This document shows, piece after piece, positions 26,523 to 34,768 of a DNA stretch of 61,689 bases. The first letter of the stretch is position 1; each line of letters starts with the position of its first letter. Position numbers and translations under genes: made by a program. Below the pieces are notes generated by a model. That model was not told the DNA's origin. It did not search any database and was given only the letters and a program-made list of their open reading frames with translations. Origin of the DNA: an uncultured Dorea sp. (lineage in GTDB: Bacteria > Bacillota > Clostridia > Lachnospirales > Lachnospiraceae); assembly GCA_945870325.1 (NCBI GenBank), contig CAMBRQ010000013.1:1-61689 (forward strand). Direction: 5' to 3'.

Positions 26523-27053
26523 AATGATATTATGATGCCGCGTTTAGATGGATACAGTGTATGCAAGACTGTACGGGAAAGTTCAGATACGCCGGTTATT
26601 ATGCTGACAGCGTTGGATGATGAGGAAGCACAGGTTAAAGCATTCGAATTACAAGTTGATGATTATATCACAAAGCCATTTTCGCTGAAACTTGTCCTGC
26701 TCAGGGTGGAAGCAGTGCTAAGAAGAAGTAAAACGGCAGATACGAAGGGGCAGACAAAAAAGCAGACTGTTATTACATATGGAGAACTCCGGTTTGAAGT
26801 AGAGACTATGCGCGTGTATCGTGGGCAGGATGAGGTTTCTCTGACAAAAATTGAATTTGAACTTTTGAAATTGTTCTTAGAGAATCAGGAACGGGTATTC
26901 ACCAGGGACAATCTGCTGAATCAAGTGTGGGGATATGATTTTGCCGGAGATGAGAAGACGGTCAACATACATATTATGAACCTGCGCCGCAAATTAGGCG
27001 CCGACTGCATTGAAACGATCAGAGGGGTGGGATATCGTCTTGCAAAAAATTAA
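26523..27053 (+). pseudogene. OmpR-family response regulator lacking its receiver N-terminus
   Basis: The frame begins in the middle of the receiver with NDIMMPRLDG, which includes the phosphoacceptor Asp. It keeps MLTAL (Thr switch) and KPF (Lys), then a complete winged-helix DNA-binding domain (TKIEFELLKLFLENQERVFTRDNLL and RGVGYRL). About 50 residues with the first beta strand and the paired acidic residues that bind magnesium are missing, and no start with a ribosome site precedes it. An ATG at 26532 exists but would give an inactive receiver. The kinase gene overlaps its end, so this was once a normal pair. Confidence 0.75.
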
Positions 27054-28395
27054 AAACAGCCTTTCTGCAAAGGTTTTTCTCTGGGTAATGTCAGTACTTA
27101 CCATATGTAGTCTGCTTATTTATGGAATTGTGATGGTCGTGATTCCGCGTCAATATACCGCTTTTTCCAATAGTAGAATTGATATGGCGGCAGAGGAACT
27201 GGAAGCGGAACTGGAACATATAGATTTTCAAAGTGCGAATGATAAGATCTATGAGTTCTGCATGAACAATCATTCGGCGGCCCTTTTGGTAACGGGAGAA
27301 AATACGGTTAGTTTTGGCGATACCAGCAGCATTTCAGAAAGCGAAAACAGTTTTACCGTATCCATTGTGCTACAGTTTACAGACTGTGAAACACCAAGTT
27401 CCCTTACCATTGTTTCTGCTGCTTCAACCACAGATGAACTTAATTCTACATTCCTTCATATGCTGCCGTTCATTTTAATTATTATACTGCTGATTTCTAC
27501 CGTCAGTGCATGGGTATGCAGCAGGGTGATTGTCCGGCCAATACTGGACATCAGCAGCATATCAAAGCGAATGGCACAGATGGATATGACGTGGCATTGT
27601 GATGTAAATCGCTCTGATGAATTGGGGACATTGGCAAATAGCCTTAATATGATGTCTTTAAAACTGACCCAGGCAATGAATCAATTAGAGCAGGCAAATG
27701 AACAGCTCAAAGCAGAGATTGCAGCTGTAAACGTGATTGAAAAACAGCGGCGTGACTTCTTTGCAGCCGCATCTCACGAATTGAAAACGCCGATTACGAT
27801 CCTCAAGGGGCAGATTGAGAGTATGATATTGGAAATTGGCAAATATAAAGATGTAAAGAGCGTTCTGCCGGAGACGTTGCAGGAAGTTGAAAATATGGAG
27901 CAGCTTGTAAAAGAGATTTTGTCTATTTCACGACTTGAAATGAATGGACTTACAGAGCATTTAGAGCAGATCCGGGTAGATGAATGTCTACGGGCAGTAA
28001 TTGCGCAGCTTATGCCTCTGGCACAGGACAAAAAGATGGAGATTCATGATGACATACAGAAGGCTGTAGTATCCGGCAATCGACTCCTGTTTCAAAAGGC
28101 GCTTCATAACATTGTAAGTAATGCAGTCTGCCATTCCCCCAAGAAGAGTGAGATTAAGATTTGTCTGACGGCAGAAAAACTGACTGTACAGAATTCGGGA
28201 GTCACTTTGCCGGAAGAAGATATTTCCGAGTTGTTTACTCCATTTTATCGGGTGGAGAAGTCCCGGAATAAGATGACCGGCGGAAGTGGATTGGGATTAT
28301 ATCTGGTAAAAACAATCCTTGATTTACATCACCTTCCATTTTCAATTGCAAATGGTGATCATTGTGTTATTTTTACGATATTCTTAAAAAGATAA
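27040..28395 (+). CDS. Two-component sensor histidine kinase
   Basis: About 451 residues. Two membrane segments (about 12-35 and 145-170) flank an extracellular domain of roughly 110 residues. HAMP region, H-box ASHELKTPITILKG, N-box NIVSNAVCHS, and ATP lid GGSGLGLYLVK follow. The TTG at 27040 gives the N-terminus MQKIKNSLSAKVFLW expected for the family and overlaps the response regulator; the ribosome site is poor. It precedes an FtsX-type permease and ATPase, the common layout of peptide-antibiotic sensing and efflux modules. Its partner regulator is truncated. Confidence 0.85.
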   Translation: MQKIKNSLSAKVFLWVMSVLTICSLLIYGIVMVVIPRQYTAFSNSRIDMAAEELEAELEHIDFQSANDKIYEFCMNNHSAALLVTGENTVSFGDTSSISESENSFTVSIVLQFTDCETPSSLTIVSAASTTDELNSTFLHMLPFILIIILLISTVSAWVCSRVIVRPILDISSISKRMAQMDMTWHCDVNRSDELGTLANSLNMMSLKLTQAMNQLEQANEQLKAEIAAVNVIEKQRRDFFAAASHELKTPITILKGQIESMILEIGKYKDVKSVLPETLQEVENMEQLVKEILSISRLEMNGLTEHLEQIRVDECLRAVIAQLMPLAQDKKMEIHDDIQKAVVSGNRLLFQKALHNIVSNAVCHSPKKSEIKICLTAEKLTVQNSGVTLPEEDISELFTPFYRVEKSRNKMTGGSGLGLYLVKTILDLHHLPFSIANGDHCVIFTIFLKR

Positions 28396-28497
28396 ATCAA
28401 AATTGCAAAATTAAGTGAAAACTAAATACAAGCAAAATCAAAATAAAACTATCCATTCTTATACTAAAATAAATTAAAAGAAAGGATGGTTTTTATT

Positions 28498-29991
28498 ATG
28501 TCATTATTTTATCGTGCGCTGGCGTATATCACCCGTAAGCGTGGCAGGTCGATCCTTCTATTTCTGCTGCTCCTTGTGATTGCAACATTGGTACTTTCCG
28601 GTGTTGCCATTAAAGATGCGACGCAGACAGCACAGCTCAATGTGCGGCAGGCGCTTGGCGGTGTATTTACCATGGAGCAGAACACGAGTGATTCCAGTAA
28701 ATGGGAATCGAAAGAAGTCGGCAGCTACGGCACTCAGTCATGGTATACAGGCGAACCTCTTTCAGAAGAAGTTGCAGACACTATTATGGAGAAGGTAAAT
28801 GGTATCCGGGGATATAATGCCACTGCTACCAACTATGTGGTTGCCGCAGATTCCGAGGGTAATACATTGGACTTATTGGAATCTGATAGTGATGATGGGA
28901 TGAATGGTCTGCTTGGCAGTTATGGGGATTTCAATTCAACGGTTGCAACTTATGCAAGTACGGATACGGCCTTTGACAGTTACTTTACTGGCGGATATCT
29001 GGAACTGGTGGAGGGCCGTCATGTAACCGCAGAAGATGAAAATGCAGTTATGATCAGCAAAGAACTGGCAGAACTCAATGGTCTGAGTGTGGGAGACAAA
29101 CTCCTTCTTCATATGTCTGAATTTAAGGCATCCATGGTTGGTGTGAATCCGGAAGAGACCAGGATGGAAGTAGAGATTGTTGGTCTATTCCACGCAACGA
29201 CGAAAAGTTCCGCAACACTTTCCAACTGGTCGATGGATAATTCCCTCTATACGACTATGAATGTTGTGCGTTATGTACGTCCTGATACGCCGGATGAAGG
29301 GTATGAGAAGATTCATTTCTATGTAGATGATCCTGCGGAACTTGACAGGATTGTGGAACAGGTAAAGGCTCTGCCGGATATTGACCCGACAGACTTTATC
29401 GTGCAGTGTGACAGTAATAATGTAGATTCGGTCATGAAGCATTTGATGAATATGAATCGTCTGGTATCTGTTTTGATTGTGCTGGTGCTTTTCGTGGGAG
29501 CAGTTATCCTGTATCTGATTCTGTCCGGCAGGATTAAGGAGCGTGTGCACGAAAGTGGTATCCTATTGTCTCTTGGTTTCTCAAAGAAGAATATTATCTG
29601 CCAGTATCTGACGGAGATCCTGGTGATAGCGGTATTGGCATTTTCATTGTCAATCTTCACAAGTGGTGCTGTTGCGAACACGATTGGTAATCAATTACAG
29701 GATTATACTATGGATAATATTTCTGCCGGTACCTCCGTTGATGCTTCTGCAGAAAATGGTTCCGGCACTCCAGGTGCCAACGTAGATGGGGCAACGATTG
29801 TAGGTTCTGGTGATTTCGCACCTGAATTTGAGGGACAGGGGAGTCTGACAAAGATTGAAGTGACGATTCAGCCGCTTGTAATTCTCATCTTATATGGTGC
29901 AGGAATTGTGATCATCTGTTTTTCGGTTGTGATAGCGGCAATGCCTGTGTTGAGAATGAAGCCACGGGAGATACTTGCACAGATGAGTTGA
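28498..29991 (+). CDS. FtsX/MacB-type ABC transporter permease
   Basis: 497 residues: one N-terminal membrane segment (about 15-38), a large extracytoplasmic MacB-like domain, then three membrane segments in the last 170 residues with the FtsX-type segment HESGILLSLGFSKKNI. A Ser/Gly/Asp-rich loop separates the last two segments. The ATG at 28498 is chosen over 28486 for spacing from AAAGGATGG. Paired with the ATPase 11 bases downstream; together they form a MacB-like exporter or lipid/peptide flippase. Confidence 0.85.
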   Translation: MSLFYRALAYITRKRGRSILLFLLLLVIATLVLSGVAIKDATQTAQLNVRQALGGVFTMEQNTSDSSKWESKEVGSYGTQSWYTGEPLSEEVADTIMEKVNGIRGYNATATNYVVAADSEGNTLDLLESDSDDGMNGLLGSYGDFNSTVATYASTDTAFDSYFTGGYLELVEGRHVTAEDENAVMISKELAELNGLSVGDKLLLHMSEFKASMVGVNPEETRMEVEIVGLFHATTKSSATLSNWSMDNSLYTTMNVVRYVRPDTPDEGYEKIHFYVDDPAELDRIVEQVKALPDIDPTDFIVQCDSNNVDSVMKHLMNMNRLVSVLIVLVLFVGAVILYLILSGRIKERVHESGILLSLGFSKKNIICQYLTEILVIAVLAFSLSIFTSGAVANTIGNQLQDYTMDNISAGTSVDASAENGSGTPGANVDGATIVGSGDFAPEFEGQGSLTKIEVTIQPLVILILYGAGIVIICFSVVIAAMPVLRMKPREILAQMS

Positions 29992-30002
29992 TGGAGGTAT
30001 AT

Positions 30003-30629
30003 ATGAACAGACTGGAAATATGTAAAATGAGTTACTCTTATGACAATAAGCGATATGTGTTAAAGAACGTAGATTCTCAATTAGAAGCAGGGAAAATGTA
30101 TGCAATCCTTGGTCCGTCCGGCTGTGGAAAGACGACACTGCTTTCCTTACTTGGCGGTCTGGATAGTCCGACGGAGGGGCAGATTCTTTACAACGGACAA
30201 GATATTGGGAAATTGGGGCTTGCCGACCACAGAAGGAACCATGTTGCATTTGTTTTTCAAAGTTACAACCTGATTGATTATCTGACACCGAAGGAAAATG
30301 TTGCCTTGACTTCTAAGTTGCCGCCGCTTCCTATTCTTAGGCGTGTCGGACTTAATGAGGAAGAAAGCAGGCGAAATGTATTGAAACTTTCCGGAGGGCA
30401 GCAGCAACGCGTGGCGATTGCCCGGGCTTTGGCTTCTGACGCAGATGTGATTCTCGCTGATGAGCCGACAGGCAATCTTGATGAAGATACAGCAGCAGAG
30501 ATTACGGGAATCTTGAAAGAGTGTGCACATCTGATGAACAAATGCGTCGTTATCGTAACGCATTCGAATGATCTGGCAAAACAGGCTGATGTGGTATTCC
30601 GATTGAAGAAAGGGGAGTTACGAGAATGA
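30003..30629 (+). CDS. ABC transporter ATPase of LolD/MacB type
   Basis: 208 residues. Walker [11 protein letters not shown]-loop VFQSYNL, signature LSGGQQQR, Walker [14 protein letters not shown]-loop VTHS. Slightly shorter than the usual 220-230 residues: the helical region between ENVALTSK and the signature is compact. The start has GGAGG 6 bases upstream. Partner of the FtsX-type permease, probably in one operon with the histidine kinase. Confidence 0.9.
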   Translation: MNRLEICKMSYSYDNKRYVLKNVDSQLEAGKMYAILGPSGCGKTTLLSLLGGLDSPTEGQILYNGQDIGKLGLADHRRNHVAFVFQSYNLIDYLTPKENVALTSKLPPLPILRRVGLNEEESRRNVLKLSGGQQQRVAIARALASDADVILADEPTGNLDEDTAAEITGILKECAHLMNKCVVIVTHSNDLAKQADVVFRLKKGELRE

Positions 30630-30654
30630 GGGAGCTGCTATTAGCAACTCCCTC
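30628..30654. terminator. Hairpin between convergent genes
   Basis: GAGGGAG / CTCCCTC with an inner TGCT / AGCA stem. Lies between the ATPase and the peptidase ends; no strong T run. Confidence 0.5.
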
Positions 30655-30677
30655 AGGTATGCATATTATTTACATTA

Positions 30678-31751
30678 TTAGCCTACGATTCTCCATTTCT
30701 TATCAACTGCATTCAGAAGTTCATGTCCATCTTCTGTTACAAGTACAAGATCCTCGATACGAACACCGTATTTTCCTTCGATGTAGATACCTGGCTCGAT
30801 AGAGAAGATCATGCCTGGCTCTGCAACATTCTTATTAATCGGGCTTACATCACCATACTCGTGATCTTCCTGTCCAATGAAATGTCCAAGACGGATCTTC
30901 CAGTATTCGCTGTATCCAGCCTCGTCAATCAGATCTCTTGCCTGTGCATCAATGTCACAGAAGCGTACGCCTGGCTTAATCACTGATTCAGCCTTCTCAA
31001 CTGCCGTGCGAACCAGATCATGGATTGCTGTCTGCTCGTCATCTGCGCTCTTGCAGTAGAAGGTTCTTGTCATATCTGAGCAGTATCCTTTCCAGACACA
31101 ACCCATATCGATCAGTACACATTCTCCTGCTTTCAGAGTTCTGGTATCGCTTGGCTCATGATGCTGGTCTGCGGCATTCGGTCCAAAGCATACGATGGTA
31201 TCAAAACTTACTCCGCTTGCACCTGCTGCAAGGAACTCTGCATCGATAAAATCTGCAATTTCCTTCTCTGTCATGCCTTCTTTGATAAAAGCAGCAACCT
31301 TCTCCATAACGTTATCGTTAATTACAGAAGCCTCTTTCATGATTGCGATCTCTTCTTCGTTCTTTACTGCACGCACATCATCCACACAGTCAGATCCCCA
31401 AATTGTCTTCATCTGTGGACAGCGCTCCTGAAGAGGAATTAAGAAACGAGCCGGCCATGTCTTGTCAATGCCAAGTGTGCTCTCAGTGTCGATGTGCTCC
31501 ATCAGGACACCAATCTGGTCATCCATATCACTGAACCATACTTCTTCGTATCCCGTATCAGATACATAATACAGATAGTTGAGGAACAGAGTATGTTTTC
31601 CATTGCTTCTCAGTAACAGCGCATATAATCTCTCACCAGGATTTACCATGATTCCTGTTAAGAAACGGATACTTAGTGGATCTGATACGAGTAACTGTGT
31701 CAGTCCCTTTTTCTCCATCTTGCCTAATACGCGGTTAATTCTTTCGTTCAT
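30678..31751 (-). CDS. M24 Xaa-Pro peptidase (aminopeptidase P/prolidase family)
   Basis: 357 residues. N-terminal creatinase-like domain, then the pita-bread fold with five metal ligands D215 (LIDMGC), D226 (CSDMTRT), H290 (LGHFIGQ), E319 (SIEPGIY) and E333 (RIEDLVL), so a dinuclear-metal active enzyme is expected. Cytoplasmic; it would cleave X-Pro bonds in dipeptides or at peptide N-termini. AAAGGAG ribosome site. A likely promoter (TAGTCA, 17 bases, TATTAT on the minus strand) lies about 50-80 bases upstream. Stand-alone gene. Confidence 0.92.
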   Translation of the reverse strand: MNERINRVLGKMEKKGLTQLLVSDPLSIRFLTGIMVNPGERLYALLLRSNGKHTLFLNYLYYVSDTGYEEVWFSDMDDQIGVLMEHIDTESTLGIDKTWPARFLIPLQERCPQMKTIWGSDCVDDVRAVKNEEEIAIMKEASVINDNVMEKVAAFIKEGMTEKEIADFIDAEFLAAGASGVSFDTIVCFGPNAADQHHEPSDTRTLKAGECVLIDMGCVWKGYCSDMTRTFYCKSADDEQTAIHDLVRTAVEKAESVIKPGVRFCDIDAQARDLIDEAGYSEYWKIRLGHFIGQEDHEYGDVSPINKNVAEPGMIFSIEPGIYIEGKYGVRIEDLVLVTEDGHELLNAVDKKWRIVG

Positions 31752-31856
31752 TTTTTTAGTCTCCTTTCCCCATATGTGTATAAAATGAATCTATAGAAAT
31801 AATAGCACAGTGGGTGGGAGTTGACTAGGATTTTTCGATTTTTCGTAACTTTTTTT

Positions 31857-32020
31857 GTAACAGTTCAGCCATAAGCCGGATTGTGGGCGAATCATGCTTG
31901 CATGAATGAACACACAATCCGGCTTATGAGCAGAGCGCCATTTTATGAGCAAAAAGAGCTGCGTAGCAGCGGAGAAGCATCGCAGATGCGTTTTGCGAAT
32001 GGCGCGGGCTGAACTGTTAC
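31857..32020. repeat. Multi-helix palindromic element
   Basis: A 164-base unit closed by a perfect 14-pair stem (31857-31870 with 32007-32020, GTAACAGTTCAGCC). Inside are a perfect 15-pair hairpin (31871-31885 with 31913-31927) and a second arm closed by GCGCCATT/AATGGCGC (31935-31942 with 31998-32005). That arm contains GCAAAA/TTTTGC, GCTGC-GTA-GCAGC and GCATC-GCA-GATGC. T runs flank both ends. No open frame. It resembles a MITE/REP-type mobile palindrome or a structured RNA more than a terminator, since no plus-strand gene runs into it. Confidence 0.8.
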
Positions 32021-32036
32021 CTTTTTTTGATGTTTT

Positions 32037-33083
32037 TCAGGTTGTAACATGTTTGATCATACCCAGTACAGACTGGTTAGCATGTATTGGCAGTAATTCG
32101 ATGTCGGGATGCTGATTCTGGAATACCCGGAATACTTCATCTGCGAATCCCTGTCCCATGAATTCGACCTCAGTGAAATCGAATTCCACTTTTTTGAATT
32201 GCTCCAGCCGATATAACACTCTTCTTGCTTGGGAACGGGCAATCGGCTCTCCGTATGGACATGCTTCTTTTATTGGAATAATCGTATGGATGAATCCTTC
32301 GTCAATTGGAGCATACATATTGAACACCTCCTGTGGTTTACGGGTGGTTTGATTCTCAAGTTTCATAACGACCAGGGTGCCTATCTTCTGAAGCCGTGTG
32401 TAGTAGGATATCAGATGCGATTGAACAAGTTTTTCCTTCTCATAGCATCCATAGGAATAGATAGCCTGATCCGACCAGATGGCTAATTCCCGCATCATTT
32501 TGGAGGAAAAGAAGATTCCTTCACCGGAATGGCAGGCGGGATTGCTTGTGAACTTCCCTTTATGGAGTTCTAAAATCGCATCTTGAATAGAGGCTTTTGT
32601 CCCGAGTTTTTCACTAAGATTTTTCTGGATATTGTTAAATATTCCAATACCATCGTCAGTAATAGATATTTCTGTGTAGAGATAGTCCTGCATGATATGG
32701 CAGGAAATATTCTGCCCCTGTGAATGTTCAATTGCGTTATTCATGATTTCCATAAATACGTAACTCCAGATATTCCTGGCCCCTTTAGACATTGATTGCA
32801 GGAGGGGCAGGATATCTTCATAGAATATTCTGTCTTCGGATAAGTTCCCATCCTGTGTATAGGTAAAATCCTTCATAACAGATATCATGGAATATCCTGT
32901 TTTGGTATCTTTATCTTCCTTTAGAATCTCATCGGTAACACATTCTTTGATATATCTTTTTACTGTGGTTATAGATATGCCGAAATTCTCCATTGTCTTT
33001 TGGATGAAACCGGTATCATCCTTTCGGAGTTTGTCAAGCATGTAGCGTTTGATGCTTTCTCTCTTTTCTTCCTGAAATGACAT
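32037..33083 (-). CDS. HTH / GHKL ATPase / DUF4325 (STAS-like) regulator
   Basis: 348 residues. N-terminal winged helix (about 8-60), a central histidine-kinase-like ATPase domain with N-box FMEIMNNAIEHSQ and G-box DDGIG (about 100-230), and a C-terminal DUF4325 STAS-like domain (VEFDFTEVEFMGQGFADEVF). There is no phosphorylatable H-box, so it is not a classical kinase. The layout recalls anti-sigma/anti-anti-sigma switch proteins joined in one chain with a DNA-binding domain. Function unproven. AAGGTG ribosome site. It stands alone. Confidence 0.8.
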   Translation of the reverse strand: MSFQEEKRESIKRYMLDKLRKDDTGFIQKTMENFGISITTVKRYIKECVTDEILKEDKDTKTGYSMISVMKDFTYTQDGNLSEDRIFYEDILPLLQSMSKGARNIWSYVFMEIMNNAIEHSQGQNISCHIMQDYLYTEISITDDGIGIFNNIQKNLSEKLGTKASIQDAILELHKGKFTSNPACHSGEGIFFSSKMMRELAIWSDQAIYSYGCYEKEKLVQSHLISYYTRLQKIGTLVVMKLENQTTRKPQEVFNMYAPIDEGFIHTIIPIKEACPYGEPIARSQARRVLYRLEQFKKVEFDFTEVEFMGQGFADEVFRVFQNQHPDIELLPIHANQSVLGMIKHVTT

Positions 33084-33187
33084 AATTACACACCTTTTTG
33101 AATTATAATTATTGTAAATAGAACTATAATATTGCTTTGGTTAAACTATAACATTTATGATTTGAAATATCAAGTGTGTGATTAGGA

Positions 33188-33221
33188 GGGGACGGGGGTT
33201 TTTTCAATTTCCCCCGTCCCA
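33188..33221. repeat. REP-like G/C hairpin
   Basis: GGGACGGGGG / CCCCCGTCCC, perfect 10-pair stem with a 12-base loop (TTTTTTCAATTT). A related, imperfect unit (GGGACA...AAATTGAAAAAGGGACA on the minus strand) directly precedes it and forms the end of the flavodoxin gene. Can serve as terminator for that gene. Confidence 0.7.
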
Positions 33222-33229
33222 GATTCGAT

Positions 33230-33799
33230 TTACCGTGTCCCTTTTTCAATTTGCCCTGTCCCCAATGCATAGTCAATCAGTGGCTGGATGGTATCCTGAT
33301 TGGTAAAATCAATAGTTTTTCCATAGGTTTCAAGTAGCAGTTGATCTTCTTCCCGTAGGTCTTCAGGTGATTTCTTGGATAACATTCTGGCCAGCATTGC
33401 CATCATGGATCTGTGAACAAGGTTTAGTCTGGAGTAATCGATACCACCCCGGAGATGAAAGATGTGGAAGATATCTAGCATCTCGGGTGTCAATACTTTT
33501 TTTAATGATTCCCGGATATGGCTTACATTGGCTGGATCATCTGGATTGGCAAGTCCGCAGGTGAACAGGATGATATTCTTGCTGCGGATTTGGGGGAAAT
33601 TCTGTGTCAGAAGTTTGATGCCGCTTATACCTCCGGCATAGAGCCCTCCTCCATAGATGATAGTATCGTAATTGGCAAAATCTTTGGCGTGGAAATTCTT
33701 TTTTTCTATCATTGGGCAGGATAGGGTCTTGGCGATCCAGTTCGCATAGCGTTCAGTAAATCCGTATTTTGATTCGTATATGACAATCGTCTGGTTCAT
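33230..33799 (-). CDS. Flavodoxin-domain protein (HemG-like)
   Basis: 189 residues. Flavodoxin signature at the N-terminus (IVIYESKYGFTERYANWIA, FMN phosphate loop) and the YGGGLYAGGI flavin loop. C-terminal helical extension as in HemG-type protoporphyrinogen oxidases or DUF-type flavodoxins; the precise reaction is unknown. The last eight residues (GQIEKGTR) are encoded by REP-like sequence, so the natural C-terminus was replaced. Divergent from a TetR regulator with a 284-base spacer, so TetR control is plausible. Confidence 0.85.
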   Translation of the reverse strand: MNQTIVIYESKYGFTERYANWIAKTLSCPMIEKKNFHAKDFANYDTIIYGGGLYAGGISGIKLLTQNFPQIRSKNIILFTCGLANPDDPANVSHIRESLKKVLTPEMLDIFHIFHLRGGIDYSRLNLVHRSMMAMLARMLSKKSPEDLREEDQLLLETYGKTIDFTNQDTIQPLIDYALGTGQIEKGTR

Positions 33800-33835
33800 A
33801 GGTTATCTCCTTTTTTGAATATTGAGTTTCCAAAA

Positions 33836-33860
33836 CATCCGAAGGGAACTGCCAGTGGCA
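33836..33860 (+). repeat. 25-base dispersed motif, copy B
   Basis: Matches 11369-11393 at 23 of 25 positions. The tail CTGCCAGTGGCAG is itself a perfect palindrome. Lies between divergent genes. Confidence 0.6.
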
Positions 33861-33892
33861 GATCCTGTAGGTGGATGAAAAAAGTGTTACAG

Positions 33893-33921
33893 TTGTGTCT
33901 TTTCTGCGATTATAGTATACT
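33893..33921 (+). promoter_or_regulatory. Possible promoter of the TetR gene
   Basis: TTGTGT, 17-base spacer, TATACT. This leaves a leader of about 150 bases before the TetR start. Confidence 0.4.
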
Positions 33922-34083
33922 GATTATGATGAAAAATCAAGATTCAGAAAGAAAGTGCTACAATACTGGGGATTTGCGCCATTTTTTGGCTGCATATACA
34001 GCAGATGCATGAGAAATATGTGGTAGATACATGACAGATATATGGCGGACATATGAGAGATATCAGAAAGGAAATGTAAGAAG

Positions 34084-34638
34084 ATGGATGGTCATCAAAG
34101 GCAAAAGGAACAGTCGAGACGGATGATAGAAGAGGCTTTATTTGCTTTAATGAAAGAAAAGGGGTATGCACAGATTACGGTCATGGAGATTGTAGCGAGG
34201 GCAGATGTGGCAAGACGAACTTTTTACCGCCTGTATGATTGTAAAGAAGATGTCATTACCTTTTATCTTGATCGGATATGTCAGGAATATCGAAGGAAAA
34301 GTACGGTTTTGGAAAGATATGATATCAGGCAGATTGCGGAAGATTATTTTACCTTTTGGTATCAGTATCGGGATTTTCTTTTATTGCTGCATCATCATAA
34401 ATTGGATTACCTGTTGTATGATAGAGTTAGCAGTACCTCCATTGAGGTTGTCAGAGAACGTATCGGTGATAGCGAACTCAGATTGGATTCAGGGATGGAA
34501 TATTTCGCAGATTATTCGGCAGGAGGATTTCTTAGTCTTTTATATCGATGGATCAGGAACGGAATGGAGGAATCCCCGGGACAGTATGCCGAAGTTGTCA
34601 GCCGGTCGATATTGGGTAAGTTAAAAACAGTTATCTAG
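34084..34638 (+). CDS. TetR/AcrR-family regulator
   Basis: 184 residues. N-terminal TetR helix-turn-helix (ITVMEIVARADVARRTFYRLYDCKED) and a divergent all-helical C-terminal domain of the kind common in Clostridia. AAAGGAAATG-type ribosome site. Divergent from the flavodoxin gene, which is its most likely target; the ligand is unknown. A bidirectional terminator separates it from the convergent lipoprotein operon. Confidence 0.85.
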   Translation: MDGHQRQKEQSRRMIEEALFALMKEKGYAQITVMEIVARADVARRTFYRLYDCKEDVITFYLDRICQEYRRKSTVLERYDIRQIAEDYFTFWYQYRDFLLLLHHHKLDYLLYDRVSSTSIEVVRERIGDSELRLDSGMEYFADYSAGGFLSLLYRWIRNGMEESPGQYAEVVSRSILGKLKTVI

Positions 34639-34708
34639 GGAGAAATACATACATCAGAAGATATATTAAGTCATTGGAAAAGCAGTCAAGTTCCAGATGA
34701 AAAAATAT

Positions 34709-34759
34709 AAACCGCTCCCTATCCAAGGCTTTCTATATGAAGCAGGCAGGGAACGGTTT
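34709..34759. terminator. Bidirectional terminator
   Basis: AAACCG-C-TCCCT / AGGGA-A-CGGTTT stem. On the minus strand it is followed by ATATTTTTT, a good end for the 38401-34769 operon. Confidence 0.75.
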
Positions 34760-34768
34760 AAAGAGAAA

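Noticed and set aside
31857-32020. tRNA-like or terminator reading of the multi-helix element
   Set aside because: No CCA end, anticodon arm or consensus T-loop, and no plus-strand gene runs into it.
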